Assembly (NCBI RefSeq): GCF_026240095.1
Contig: NZ_JAPIVG010000006.1
Coordinates: 124,001-188,000 of the forward strand
Origin: Pedobacter sandarakinus
Lineage (GTDB): Bacteria > Bacteroidota > Bacteroidia > Sphingobacteriales > Sphingobacteriaceae
DNA length: 64,000 bases
Direction: 5' to 3'
Below, one piece after another: positions 25,861 through 35,451 of the stretch (the first letter of the stretch is position 1; each line of letters starts with the position of its first letter). The notes under the pieces were generated by a model. The model was not told where the DNA came from. It searched no databases and worked only from the letters and a program-made list of their open reading frames with translations. The position numbers and the translations under genes are program-made.

Positions 25861-25879
25861 GAATTATTACAAATAATTT
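25861..25879. promoter_or_regulatory. Possible Fur-type inverted repeat
   Basis: GAATTATT-ACA-AATAATTT is an 8-3-8 dyad with mismatches only at the outer end, 63 bp before the receptor start. AT-rich dyads of this size fit Fur-family sites, and iron control of a siderophore receptor is expected. A single site makes this tentative. Confidence 0.35.
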
Positions 25880-25941
25880 GGAATTTCTATTTTTCTGGTG
25901 TTTATTTGCAGCTGTTTAGAATTAATCCAAATAAAAATACA

Positions 25942-28362
25942 ATGTTTAAGATCAGTTTCACCAGTTTTATTTTCTTCCTCCTCTGCTCACAGGCAGCATT
26001 TTCACAGCAATTTTCGGTAATAACGGGTACAATTAAAACATCTAACGGTAATCCCGCTGCTTACATTTCGGTAGGACTTAAGGGAAAGGGCCAGGGAACA
26101 ACTTCAGACGAACTTGGAGCCTATACAATTCACCGGGTAAAACCTGGCACATATACTATCATCGCTTCTGCCGTAGGCATTCAAAAATCTGAAAAAACGA
26201 TTACCATAGCTGCCGGAGAAAATAAGGAAGTTAATTTTACCTTACTTGAGGATGATCAGGCACTAAAAGAAGTAACGGTTGCAGGCATTCACAAAAGATA
26301 TAAAATAAGTTTGCCTTCAGCTACCCTGCGCCTTAACGAACCGTTGTTAGAAGCGCCACAAAATATCCAGGTGGTGAGTAATCAGGTAATAAAAGATCAG
26401 CAGATTATCAGCATGAGCGATGGTATACTTCGTAATGTAAGTGGAGCTGTTAGGTTAGAACACTGGGGAGATTTATACACTAATGTTTTAATGAGAGGTT
26501 CGCAAATTCAAGCCATGCGCAATGGCTTTAATGTGGTTTCATCTTATTGGGGGCCATTAACTGAAGATATGAGCTTTGTAGATCACATTGAATTTGTAAA
26601 AGGTCCGGCAGGATTTATGCTTGGCAACGGCGACCCAAGCGGCATGTACAATGTAGTAACCAAAAAGCCTACTGGTTTAAATGAAGGAGAGGTTTCTTTT
26701 ACCGCAGGCAGTTACGATTTATATAGAACGGCTATTGACTTAGACCGTAAAATAACAGCTGACGGGAAATTTTTATTCAGGCTAAATGCTGCAGCACAAA
26801 ACAAAGGTTCATTCAGGCCTTTCGAAGAAAACAATCGCTATAGCTTTGCCCCGGTATTAAGTTATCAAATTACGCCAGGTACTAAATTAACCGCTGAGTA
26901 TACCTTGCAAAACGCAAAAATGACTGAAGTAGGGTCATATTACCTCTTTAGCACCACCGGATATGCTACACTTCCAAGAGACTTTACCTTAACACAACCA
27001 GGTGTACAACCCACACGCATAAACGACCATAGCTTGACCTTAAACCTACAACAACAGCTGGGGCAGAATTGGAAAGTTACCGGGCAAGCGGCATATTATA
27101 AATACCTGCAGAACGGATCGAGCTCTTGGCCCTCGGCAATCTATCCTAACGGAACCCTCATTAGAAACGTAGGTATTTGGGATGCCGAAAGTTCGATGCA
27201 TTTGGCCCAACTCTTTGTGAATGGCACCATGAATACAGGTGGTATTGTACATCGCATTTTGGCGGGTTTTGATGGTGGAAAGAAAGACTACATGGCAGAT
27301 TGGGGCCAATCTCATAATTTAGATGCCGCAACATCACCATTTAGTTTAGCTAACCCAAATTACGGATTTCCCTCAAATGGATATCCTAATTTTGACCGTT
27401 CAACGAGTTTAACTGAAAGGGCTGTTGCGGCTGGGGGTTTAATGAGTCAAAAATATATTAGTGGCTATCTACAAGATGAACTAGGCTTTTGGGAGAATAG
27501 AATTCGTCTAACTCTTGCTGGTCGTTACACATACGTAAGCCAATCTGCATGGGGAGGTGCGCCAGACAAGGCTAAACACATTACGCCAAGGGTTGGCTTA
27601 AGTGTATCTGTAGATAAAAATACTGCTGTGTATGCGCTGTATGATGAAGCCTTTACCCCTCAATCTGGTTTTACAAGAGATGGCAGCACACCGAAACCAA
27701 TTACTGGTAATAACAAGGAAATCGGAATTAAGAAAGACTGGTTCAATGGTAGGTGGAATACTACTTTATCTGCCTACCGCATTACGAAGCAAAACGAACT
27801 TACCGCAGATCCATTTAATCAGGCCGGGGAAAATTTCAGTATTGTTGTTGGTGAAAAAAGAGCACAGGGTATAGAATTTGATATACGCGGAGAACTGGCT
27901 AAAGGCTTAAACCTGATTGCCAATTATGCTTATACTGATGGAAAAGTAACTGAACTGGCTAACGGAGTTCAAAACGCAACCCTATTTGTTGGCCAGGTAA
28001 TACCGGGTTTTGCTAAACATACTGCTAACGCATGGCTAACCTACACATTACAAAACGGCACGCTAAAAGGCCTAGGTATTAACGGGGGATTCACCTACCT
28101 GGTAGATAGGGCTACGGCGAATTTTAGTCCTACCAATTCTGAGCAAAATTTACCAGATTATTTTAAACTGGATGGAGGCATTTTTTGGGCGAACAGAAAG
28201 GTTAAGATTACAGGAAACGTATTTAACATATTGGATAAGTATTTATATTCTGGTTCGTACTACACCAATTATTGGAATGCACCAGACTATAACCAGCCAG
28301 CATACTCGTGGCAGGCAGAAGCACCAAGAAACTTTAGAATTAGCGTAGCTTATAAGCTTTAA
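25942..28362 (+). CDS. TonB-dependent siderophore receptor with carboxypeptidase-regulatory N-terminus
   Basis: An 806-residue outer-membrane receptor. The signal peptide (MFKISFTSFIFFLLCSQAAF) is followed by a CarboxypepD_reg-like domain (ITGTIKTSNGNPAAYISVGL, about 25-110). The TonB plug (EAPQNIQVVSNQVIKDQQ..., VEFVKGPAGFMLG) comes next, and then the 22-strand barrel ending NFRISVAYKL. The plug and barrel motifs match ferric-siderophore receptors of the FhuA/FpvA type. I chose the ATG 36 bp inside the longest frame because it begins the signal peptide. The PepSY gene follows 13 bp later, suggesting reductive iron release after uptake. The ligand is unknown. Confidence 0.93.
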   Translation: MFKISFTSFIFFLLCSQAAFSQQFSVITGTIKTSNGNPAAYISVGLKGKGQGTTSDELGAYTIHRVKPGTYTIIASAVGIQKSEKTITIAAGENKEVNFTLLEDDQALKEVTVAGIHKRYKISLPSATLRLNEPLLEAPQNIQVVSNQVIKDQQIISMSDGILRNVSGAVRLEHWGDLYTNVLMRGSQIQAMRNGFNVVSSYWGPLTEDMSFVDHIEFVKGPAGFMLGNGDPSGMYNVVTKKPTGLNEGEVSFTAGSYDLYRTAIDLDRKITADGKFLFRLNAAAQNKGSFRPFEENNRYSFAPVLSYQITPGTKLTAEYTLQNAKMTEVGSYYLFSTTGYATLPRDFTLTQPGVQPTRINDHSLTLNLQQQLGQNWKVTGQAAYYKYLQNGSSSWPSAIYPNGTLIRNVGIWDAESSMHLAQLFVNGTMNTGGIVHRILAGFDGGKKDYMADWGQSHNLDAATSPFSLANPNYGFPSNGYPNFDRSTSLTERAVAAGGLMSQKYISGYLQDELGFWENRIRLTLAGRYTYVSQSAWGGAPDKAKHITPRVGLSVSVDKNTAVYALYDEAFTPQSGFTRDGSTPKPITGNNKEIGIKKDWFNGRWNTTLSAYRITKQNELTADPFNQAGENFSIVVGEKRAQGIEFDIRGELAKGLNLIANYAYTDGKVTELANGVQNATLFVGQVIPGFAKHTANAWLTYTLQNGTLKGLGINGGFTYLVDRATANFSPTNSEQNLPDYFKLDGGIFWANRKVKITGNVFNILDKYLYSGSYYTNYWNAPDYNQPAYSWQAEAPRNFRISVAYKL

Positions 28363-28375
28363 TTTCCCATTCTGG

Positions 28376-29542
28376 ATGATTGATAAGAAAAAAAATAAGG
28401 GTATTAAATATTGGATCGGCAGAATCCACCTGTGGCTTGGGCTTGCTTCAGGACTGCTGGTATGCTTTTTAGGGATAACGGGTTGCATTTTAGCTTTCGA
28501 AAAAGAGATTGAAAATGTTACCCAACCTTATCGAAACTTAACCGCTATCAATAAGCCATTATTACCCCCCACGAAATTAAAAGAGATTGCAGATGAAGCA
28601 TTGCCAAACAAACATGCGCATAGCGTTACCTATCAACCAGGAAAAGCAGCGCAAGTAGTCTACTATAACTTCGACCCTGAATACTACTACATTGTTTTTG
28701 TAAACCAATACAGTGGCGAGGTTATCAAGGTGAAAAATATGAATGACGATTTTTTTAGAATTGTAATTCTCGGCCACTATTATCTGTGGTTACCGCCAGC
28801 CATTGGACAACCTATTTTAACTACTGCCACGCTTTTGTTTGTGATTTTGCTGATTTCTGGTCTCATTTTATGGTGGCCAAAAAGTAAGGCAGCATCAAAA
28901 CAAAGATTCTCCATTAAATGGAATGCAAAATGGCGCAGGGTGAACTATGACTTTCACAATGTGATGGGATTTTACATCACCTGGATTATCATCTTTATTG
29001 CCCTTTCTGGTATGGTAATGGGATTTCAATGGTTTGCAAATTCCGTTTACTTTGTTGGTTCTGGTGGAAAATCATTGGTACCATTTACCGAGACCTATTC
29101 TGACACGACAAAAAATGGTTTGAAATTGAATGCTACCGCAGCGGATATTATATGGAATAATTACCTGGTTGCAGATCCTGCTTTTAAAGGTAGTATAGAT
29201 GTTCATGTACCCGAAGATGCAAAGGCATCAATTGAGGTGGCTAAAAATCCCGATCCCGATACCTACTGGAAATCAGATTATAGATATTTCGATCAACATA
29301 CCTTAAAAGAGATCGAGGTCAATCATGTTTTTGGAAAGTTTAAAAATGCAAAACTTGCCGATAAAATCATGAGGATGAATTATGATATACATGTGGGGGC
29401 AGTCGGCGGAATTGCCGGAAAAGTTATTGCCTTTCTGGCAAGTTTGGTGGCTGCAAGTATGCCCATTACAGGTGTGCTCATCTGGATAGGAAGAACCAAA
29501 AAGAAACGCAAAAGCAAGTCTGCAAATGGCATTAAAACCTAA
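28376..29542 (+). CDS. PepSY-associated membrane protein (siderophore reductase-like)
   Basis: A 388-residue inner-membrane protein of the PepSY_TM family. The first helix is IHLWLGLASGLLVCFLGITG (about 17-36), the next pair lies near 140-165 and 195-220, and the last helix (VIAFLASLVAASMPITGVLI) is near the C-terminus, followed by a basic tail. Conserved His residues in the helices (IHLW, GHYYLW, YDFHNV, DIHVGAVGG) suggest heme binding. Related proteins next to siderophore receptors reduce ferric siderophores. Its 13-bp distance from the receptor gene supports the same role and an operon. Confidence 0.88.
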   Translation: MIDKKKNKGIKYWIGRIHLWLGLASGLLVCFLGITGCILAFEKEIENVTQPYRNLTAINKPLLPPTKLKEIADEALPNKHAHSVTYQPGKAAQVVYYNFDPEYYYIVFVNQYSGEVIKVKNMNDDFFRIVILGHYYLWLPPAIGQPILTTATLLFVILLISGLILWWPKSKAASKQRFSIKWNAKWRRVNYDFHNVMGFYITWIIIFIALSGMVMGFQWFANSVYFVGSGGKSLVPFTETYSDTTKNGLKLNATAADIIWNNYLVADPAFKGSIDVHVPEDAKASIEVAKNPDPDTYWKSDYRYFDQHTLKEIEVNHVFGKFKNAKLADKIMRMNYDIHVGAVGGIAGKVIAFLASLVAASMPITGVLIWIGRTKKKRKSKSANGIKT

Positions 29543-29658
29543 CTGTCTATAAAAGTTAAAAAAGGTCTTGGTTAGTTTTTTGTAAATGGCTGATGGTTTT
29601 GATAACCTTCGGCCTTTTTTTGTAGTTTTAACATCTTAGTCAGATTAAATCACCTTAC

Positions 29659-30798
29659 ATGAAAATACTTTTCTGCATATTCCTGATCATTTATGCCTTT
29701 AATAGTACCGCCCAGGATTCTGTTTATGTTCGCAAAACCATAAATACCCTAACTGCAAAGCAATTTTGGGGACGTGGCTACACTAAAGATGGAATGAAAA
29801 AGGCCGCTGAATTTATAGGGAAGGAATACCGAAAAATTGGACTTACTCCCATAAACCAGAGCTACTTTCAAGAATTTACTATGCCTGTAAACACCTTTCC
29901 TGGCAGAATGAGCGTGAACATTAATGGCAAAACATTAATTCCGGGAGTGGATTATATCGTTAACAATGAAAGCCCAACTTTAAAGGTAACTGCACTTTTG
30001 AAAAAAATAGATAGCCTTAATTACCAGGCAACACCGAGTTTAAAAGTTACCATGAAAGATAAACTGACATGGTCTGTTGCTTCGGAAGTTTCGAAAAACA
30101 CCATCATTGATATAAGTCGAAAAAGTGTTAAAGAAGTGCCAACTACCATAAGTGTAGATATTGAAAATAAGCCGATCGAAAACTTCAAGGCCTACAATGT
30201 AGTTGGAATGGTTAAGGGCACCCAATATCCAGATTCGGTGTTGCTAATTACGGCACATTACGACCATTTAGGGGGCATGGGAGAAAACACTTATTTCCCG
30301 GGAGCTAATGATAATGCAGCTGGTGTAGCCATGCTACTAAGCTTAGCTAAATATTATATTAAAAACCCGCCAAATTATTCCATTGGCTTCATCTGCTTTG
30401 GTGCCGAAGAGGCTGGCTTGGTGGGTTCTAGATTTTTTGTAGAAAATCCCATGGTTCCCTTGTCTAACATTAGGTTTTTACTTAACCTCGATTTGGTAGG
30501 AACTGGCGAAAGTGGAATGACAGTTGTTAATGCGAGTGTTTACCCGAAAGCGTTTGCATTATTAAATGAAATTAACGACCAAAAACACCTTATCCTTAAA
30601 ATTAATGCAAGGGGAAAAGCGGCAAATAGCGATCATTATTTTTTTACTGAAGCTGGAGTTCCGGCGTTTTTTATCTACACCCAGGGTGGCCCAGCATTCT
30701 ACCATGATGTTTTCGATCGTTCTGCTACTCTACCACTATCCGAATACCATGATCTTTTTAAACTTCTAGTTGATTTCAATCGCCAAATGATGAAATAG
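29659..30798 (+). CDS. M28-family zinc aminopeptidase, exported
   Basis: A 379-residue secreted peptidase with a signal peptide (MKILFCIFLIIYAFNSTAQ). The di-zinc site is readable: ITAHYDHLGG, PGANDNAAG, FGAEEAGLVGS and LNLDLVG, with the last His in FYHDVFDR. M28 enzymes release N-terminal amino acids from peptides. An inserted region of about 80 residues precedes the catalytic core, common in Bacteroidota. The gene is about 115 bp after the PepSY gene with a weak hairpin between, so co-transcription is uncertain. Confidence 0.92.
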   Translation: MKILFCIFLIIYAFNSTAQDSVYVRKTINTLTAKQFWGRGYTKDGMKKAAEFIGKEYRKIGLTPINQSYFQEFTMPVNTFPGRMSVNINGKTLIPGVDYIVNNESPTLKVTALLKKIDSLNYQATPSLKVTMKDKLTWSVASEVSKNTIIDISRKSVKEVPTTISVDIENKPIENFKAYNVVGMVKGTQYPDSVLLITAHYDHLGGMGENTYFPGANDNAAGVAMLLSLAKYYIKNPPNYSIGFICFGAEEAGLVGSRFFVENPMVPLSNIRFLLNLDLVGTGESGMTVVNASVYPKAFALLNEINDQKHLILKINARGKAANSDHYFFTEAGVPAFFIYTQGGPAFYHDVFDRSATLPLSEYHDLFKLLVDFNRQMMK

Positions 30799-30976
30799 GA
30801 ATCAAAAGCTAGGATAAAATCCTTAAATGTTTATATCAAACATTGCTTTTATGGTATGAATAGTAAATAATGGAATTATAAATTTGGGATAATATTTTGT
30901 TATGTTGGGATAAATAAATAGTCTTGAAAGTGGTTGTTCTTCATCTTTGGATAAACAAAAAAGAAAACCATTTAAG

Positions 30977-32053
30977 ATGAAAACGATACAAAAAATTACC
31001 CTTGCCTTATTAATGATCTTTAGCGTAGCCGTGAACGTAAATGCTCAAAACCAAATCGAAATTTTGGTAGTCGGATCCAATCACAACAATGGCAAATCAA
31101 ATCAAAACTTCACATTGCTTATTGATCAGCTTAAAAATTTTAAACCTGATATGATTTTTGGCGAATACCTCTCGCCGAGCGACTATCACAATCTTCCTGA
31201 TAGCAATTGGGCAAAGGCGCTGTTTAAGAAGAGACTAGATTATATCAACCAGTTAAATCCAGCAACAAGCAAGAACCTGCCAAAGCAAATCCAAAGAGAT
31301 CAAAAATTACTTTCTGATTTTGCTTACTACCATCAAACCAGAATGCAACTGGCTACTGCCTATCTAAAAAATTGGGATAGAGCAAACGCAGAATATCAGA
31401 TATTCATTCTGGAAGAATATATGAAAGATAAGTTTGGCAAAGAAGAAAAAGCCACTTATGCAAAAATGTTTGGAGGCATAGATTCGCTAAAGAAGAATAA
31501 CCTTTTCAGACCAAACAGCGAGTACAATAAGGTTTTTTTTCCATTGGCATACCAATTAAAGCAAAACATCATATATCCAATGGATAATCAAACCTATGAT
31601 AAACCATGGGGTATTGCGTGGGGCAGAACTGACTCGCTATATAAAGTAATGGAAAAAAAGGCTCAGGCAGACAGCACTTCTCCGGAAGCTAAAACTTTAA
31701 AGGCAATTGCAGATTTTACCCGGACTTCTCCAGATGATGAGAAACAATTTAGTGAAAACCCTTACGGTGCGATCAACGATATCCGCTATGGAAAACTCGA
31801 CGAAGTTTGGAATTTATATGGCGGTCGTCAGTTTGCGGATTATCCGGGAATGCCCTCCGCCTCTATCAAAGAGATGATAAAATATTGGACCTTGCGGAAC
31901 GAGGGGATGTGCAAAAACATCATCGCGCAAGCAAAAGCACAAAAAGCAAAGCGAATTATAGTTGGTGTTGGTGGCTCTCATAAAATGATTATGGAAGAAA
32001 TTTTGGCTAAGAATGCAGACGTCAAGATCATCAAACTAAGCGAATTGCAATAG
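30977..32053 (+). CDS. DUF5694 / TraB-like exported protein
   Basis: A 358-residue protein with a signal peptide (MKTIQKITLALLMIFSVAVNVNAQ). VGSNHNNG after the signal, MIFGEYLSP and a late RIIVGVGGSHKMIMEEIL resemble the GxxH/E/GxxH metal motifs of TraB/PrgY/GumN-like domains; I recognise the family as DUF5694. The function is unknown; TraB-like domains may be metallopeptidases. I chose the internal ATG because it begins the signal peptide. A strong terminator follows immediately. Confidence 0.82.
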   Translation: MKTIQKITLALLMIFSVAVNVNAQNQIEILVVGSNHNNGKSNQNFTLLIDQLKNFKPDMIFGEYLSPSDYHNLPDSNWAKALFKKRLDYINQLNPATSKNLPKQIQRDQKLLSDFAYYHQTRMQLATAYLKNWDRANAEYQIFILEEYMKDKFGKEEKATYAKMFGGIDSLKKNNLFRPNSEYNKVFFPLAYQLKQNIIYPMDNQTYDKPWGIAWGRTDSLYKVMEKKAQADSTSPEAKTLKAIADFTRTSPDDEKQFSENPYGAINDIRYGKLDEVWNLYGGRQFADYPGMPSASIKEMIKYWTLRNEGMCKNIIAQAKAQKAKRIIVGVGGSHKMIMEEILAKNADVKIIKLSELQ

Positions 32054-32061
32054 CGCTTAAA

Positions 32062-32095
32062 AGAAAACCGCTGGATAAGTTTCCAGCGGTTTTCT
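32062..32095. terminator. Bidirectional terminator
   Basis: A perfect 14-bp stem (AGAAAACCGCTGGA / TCCAGCGGTTTTCT) with a 6-nt loop lies between two convergent genes. The A/T-rich ends serve both directions. Confidence 0.85.
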
Positions 32096-32781
32096 CATAC
32101 TTTTAATGTGAGCTTAACTAAATACTGATCTTGCCCGTCATCAGATATCATTTCGCAATTCCACCCGGTGCTTGCTGCCACACTTTTAATTGTATCTTCA
32201 TCGAGGTAAACCCAATTAAACCAATTCCCTTTCTCTCCCTTGTATTCATATTGGTAGCAAACCTCTCCAAAATACTGGTTTTGAGGTTTTGGCATATCTT
32301 CATAGAGGTAAGAAATATCAGAGGAATCAAAAATTAGTTGCCCACCTGGATTTAACAGGGATTTTATCTCCAACAAAAAATGCTGGAAACCTGCTAAAGT
32401 GCCTGTTAAGCCAATTCCATTCATCAACATCAAAATGGTATCGAACGTTTCTCTGTAAGTGAAAACATCTTGCAAAAAGGCCTTTTTAACACCTCTTTTT
32501 TTCATGATCTCTACAGCAGCTTCAGAAACATCAATGGCGGTAACATCAATATTAAATGCCTGCAACAACAAGGCATGACTGCCCACACCTGCCCCTACAT
32601 CTAAAACTTTACCGGTACACATGTGTAAAGCTTGCAATTCTAGCATGGGCATATCTTCATCATCCCTAAAGAAAAAAGCTAAAGGCATTTCTTCGGGCTC
32701 GCCATAAGAATTATGTAAGAATAGTGGCTCGGCATCGCCAGTATTGTAAATATCAGTAAGGGCTTTCCCAAAAACATCCAT
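32095..32781 (-). CDS. Class I SAM-dependent methyltransferase
   Basis: A 228-residue Rossmann methyltransferase. Motif I is VLDVGAGVGSHALLLQ (about residues 59-74), motif II is VTAIDVSEAAVEIM, and motif IV is FDTILMLMNGIG. Family members methylate many substrates and none can be assigned here. A -7 element ends 4 nt before the ATG, so the transcript is probably leaderless. Convergent with the DUF5694 gene. Confidence 0.88.
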   Translation of the reverse strand: MDVFGKALTDIYNTGDAEPLFLHNSYGEPEEMPLAFFFRDDEDMPMLELQALHMCTGKVLDVGAGVGSHALLLQAFNIDVTAIDVSEAAVEIMKKRGVKKAFLQDVFTYRETFDTILMLMNGIGLTGTLAGFQHFLLEIKSLLNPGGQLIFDSSDISYLYEDMPKPQNQYFGEVCYQYEYKGEKGNWFNWVYLDEDTIKSVAASTGWNCEMISDDGQDQYLVKLTLKV

Positions 32782-32785
32782 GCCG

Positions 32786-32793
32786 CAAAGATA
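32786..32793 (-). promoter_or_regulatory. -7 promoter element of the methyltransferase gene
   Basis: TATCTTTG, a perfect TAnnTTTG, lies 4 nt upstream of the ATG, which predicts a leaderless mRNA. Confidence 0.6.
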
Positions 32794-32852
32794 ATGATGA
32801 GAGTTGAAACGCTAAGCTATGATTTTCGTTATTTTATTGAGCTGCTGTTTCC

Positions 32853-34253
32853 CTATTCCAGTTCAAACTCCTGGTGGTACTCTGGTATAGCTACATTTTT
32901 GAAACCAGTATTCTTTAATCGCGTAGCAAAGTTCTGTTGCACATCATATTCCCCATGAACCAGGAACAAGCGCTTTACCTTCTCCGGATCCTGGCAGGAT
33001 AAGAATTGAAGTAAGTCTTCATAATCACCATGTGCACTCATCGATTTAATTGATCTGACTTCTGCCTTAACCTCATACTTGTCCCTAAAAATGTCAACCA
33101 CTTTTTTTCCGGCGATCAATTGTCCGCCAAGCGAATCTGGATCGCAATAGCCTACCATTAATATAGTATTCTTAGCATTACCAATATTATTTCTGATGTG
33201 ATGTTTCACCCTGCCAGCATCGGCCATGCCAGAGGCAGAAATAATTACACATGGTCTAGGATCATCGTTTAAAGCCTTAGACTCTTCAACGCTTTCGATA
33301 AAACGTAAACCCTTAAATCCAAAAATATCATGATCTACCTTCAGCACCTGCTTTACCCCATTGTTGTAAACTTCAGGATGATTTTTTAGAACTTCAGTGG
33401 CTTTAGATGATAGCGGACTATCAACATAATAAGGTACGTTTGGTAACTTTCCTTTCAACTCTAAACCATTCAAGGCAAAGAGTAACTCTTGCGTACGGCC
33501 AACGGCGAAAGCCGGGATTATTATTTTACCCTTTTTAACTATGCAGGTGTTGTTGATGATTTCAAACAATAAATCTTCAATTGGATCTAGGTCTTTATGA
33601 AGTGAATCACCATACGTAGATTCCATCAAAATGTAATCGGCTTGGGAAAACTGTTGCGGACTTTTTAGCAAGAGATCTCCATAGCGACCAACATCTCCAG
33701 AGAAAGTAATTCTGGTAGATTTCCCATCTTCTGTAATCGTGAGATGAACTGCAGCACTGCCTAAGATATGTCCAGCATCAGTAAATCGGAGCGTGATGTG
33801 CTCATCTACTATAGAATCCTGTTCATAATCAACAATCTTCATCTGGCTAAGTGTTTTTATAACATCATCTTCAGTGTATAGCGCTTCTTCCATTTCCTCC
33901 CCCTCACCAACATGCCGGTTGGAAAATTCCGCATCTTGCAGCTGAATTTTAGCAGAATCGAGCATGAGGATACGAGCCAAATCCATAGTTGGAGCGGAGC
34001 AAAAGATGGTGCCTTCGAAACCATCGGCAACAAGTTTTGGCAATAACCCACAATGATCGATGTGGGCATGAGATAGGATTAGGTAAGTTATTGCTTTAGG
34101 ATCAAAACCAAAATATTCATTCAGTTTATCGGTAACGTAACCCATGCCTTGAAAAAGGCCGCAATCTAAGAGTATTTGTTTATTATTGTTAAGCGTAATA
34201 AGGTGCTTACTACCCGTAACAGTACGGGCTGCACCGTGAAAAGCAATTTTCAT
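32853..34253 (-). CDS. MBL-fold beta-CASP RNA metallo-hydrolase
   Basis: A 466-residue metallo-beta-lactamase/beta-CASP protein. The zinc motif is SHAHIDHCGLLP (about 60-71), with later metal ligands in FTDAGHILGS and FSGDVGRYG. The beta-CASP region (FAVGRTQELLFAL) and the C-terminal RMMBL motif SAHGDYEDLLQFL follow. The family cleaves RNA (CPSF-73/RNase J/YSH1-like). It begins 60 bp after the leftward YtxH gene, with a terminator between them. Confidence 0.9.
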   Translation of the reverse strand: MKIAFHGAARTVTGSKHLITLNNNKQILLDCGLFQGMGYVTDKLNEYFGFDPKAITYLILSHAHIDHCGLLPKLVADGFEGTIFCSAPTMDLARILMLDSAKIQLQDAEFSNRHVGEGEEMEEALYTEDDVIKTLSQMKIVDYEQDSIVDEHITLRFTDAGHILGSAAVHLTITEDGKSTRITFSGDVGRYGDLLLKSPQQFSQADYILMESTYGDSLHKDLDPIEDLLFEIINNTCIVKKGKIIIPAFAVGRTQELLFALNGLELKGKLPNVPYYVDSPLSSKATEVLKNHPEVYNNGVKQVLKVDHDIFGFKGLRFIESVEESKALNDDPRPCVIISASGMADAGRVKHHIRNNIGNAKNTILMVGYCDPDSLGGQLIAGKKVVDIFRDKYEVKAEVRSIKSMSAHGDYEDLLQFLSCQDPEKVKRLFLVHGEYDVQQNFATRLKNTGFKNVAIPEYHQEFELE

Positions 34254-34281
34254 TGAAGTATGGTTAGCTATAAAGAAATAA

Positions 34282-34305
34282 AAATGCCGGATATTTCCGG
34301 CATTT
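34282..34305 (-). terminator. Intrinsic terminator after ytxH
   Basis: AAATGCCGGA and TCCGGCATTT form a perfect 10-bp stem. The leftward transcript continues into TTTATTTC, giving a T-rich tail. It separates ytxH from the beta-CASP gene. Confidence 0.75.
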
Positions 34306-34314
34306 CCAATTCTT

Positions 34315-34542
34315 TTATGCTTTTACTTCAGCGATTTTATCTTTAACTTTCTCAGCTGCGTCGGCTGCCTTATCTTTTAATCCAGCTAACTTATCTTTAG
34401 ATGCATCTAATAGATCAGCAAAAAAATCAGAAAACTTACCTTTTAATTCACTATTTGAATCAGACGATAATGCTAATGCGATGGTTGCTCCTAATGCTGC
34501 TCCGGCTAAAACGCCCACTATAATTTTTGTTTCTTTTTTCAT
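34315..34542 (-). CDS. YtxH domain protein
   Basis: A 75-residue protein with one N-terminal membrane or signal-like helix (IIVGVLAGAALGATIALAL) and a charged Lys/Asp/Ala-rich helix, the YtxH pattern. Members are linked to general stress in Bacillus; the mechanism is unknown. It is divergent from the HAD gene 79 bp away. Confidence 0.85.
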   Translation of the reverse strand: MKKETKIIVGVLAGAALGATIALALSSDSNSELKGKFSDFFADLLDASKDKLAGLKDKAADAAEKVKDKIAEVKA

Positions 34543-34620
34543 GATCTTCGTTCTTTAGTATTTAAACATATTTCACCAACAGGTGTTTTAATTTTTTTAA
34601 TAAACCAATTCTTAATAACC

Positions 34621-35253
34621 ATGAAAAGCATTTTCTTTATTGATTTAGACAATACGATTTATTTTACAAAGCCTAATGCAAACATATTAATGGACGATCT
34701 ATACGCCCTGCTAGATGATTTGGATCTAGGTATTTCGGAAGAGGATTATGAGAAAGCGAAAAAAGAGATGCTACGTATCCCGTTCTTGAAGCTAGCAGAA
34801 AAATATGGCTTCAAAGCTGAAGCTGTTGAGCGTGCAGTAGAATATCTCGCTAATCGAGAAGTAACAAAACCCTTAATTTCCAGCGAAGATTATCAGTACA
34901 TAAAAGCATTGGAAGGACGTAAATTTATTGTAACGGCTGGATTTCCCAAACAACAAAGGTCGAAAGTAAAAATGCTTGGCATAGCCGATGATTTTGAAGA
35001 AGTTGTGGTTGTAGATGTTACCGCATCAGATAAGAAAGCTGCTTTCATATCGCTAATAGCGAAATACAACCTTAATAGGGAAGAAATTTTAATTATTGGT
35101 GATGATGCGGATAGTGAAATCAAATTTGGACTTGAACTTGGTATTGAAACATTTCTTCTAGATCCGGATGAGCTACACCTTGCTTCCGAAACCACTTACC
35201 GTGGTATAAATCTGCGCAAATTAGCCAATGCTGCGGGCCAGGCTAATATATAA
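34621..35253 (+). CDS. HAD-superfamily hydrolase
   Basis: A 210-residue haloacid-dehalogenase-like phosphatase. Motif I is FFIDLDNTIYF (nucleophile D7, acid D9), motif II is the Thr in FIVTAGFPKQQ, and motif IV is IIGDDADSEI. The cap is the helical C1 type, as in pyrimidine 5'-nucleotidases. The substrate is unknown. It is divergent from ytxH. Confidence 0.88.
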   Translation: MKSIFFIDLDNTIYFTKPNANILMDDLYALLDDLDLGISEEDYEKAKKEMLRIPFLKLAEKYGFKAEAVERAVEYLANREVTKPLISSEDYQYIKALEGRKFIVTAGFPKQQRSKVKMLGIADDFEEVVVVDVTASDKKAAFISLIAKYNLNREEILIIGDDADSEIKFGLELGIETFLLDPDELHLASETTYRGINLRKLANAAGQANI

Positions 35254-35255
35254 AG

Positions 35256-35447
35256 AAAGAGGCTGCATCATCAGTTGAATTTTAATTTCGAAGATGGGCT
35301 TTCCAAAAATAGTCGATCACTATTTTCGAAATTTTTGTCTGTTTGAGCTGGTCTACAACCTTAATGCTATAGACAAGCTTAGCGAACAATCTCCAAAATT
35401 AAATCCAGTAATTTCTTTGTAGAAATTACTTTCGACACAGCCTCTTT
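35256..35447. repeat. Structured element with 10-bp terminal inverted repeats (MITE-like or RNA)
   Basis: Ends AAAGAGGCTG (35256-35265) and CAGCCTCTTT (35438-35447) are perfect inverted repeats enclosing two hairpins: AAAATAGT-5-ACTATTTT (35306-35326) and AGTAATTTCT-4-AGAAATTACT (35407-35430). There is no coding frame. It lies between the convergent HAD and Q-rich genes. It could be a small inverted-repeat element, a folded RNA, or a complex bidirectional terminator. Confidence 0.6.
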
Positions 35448-35451
35448 TTAT

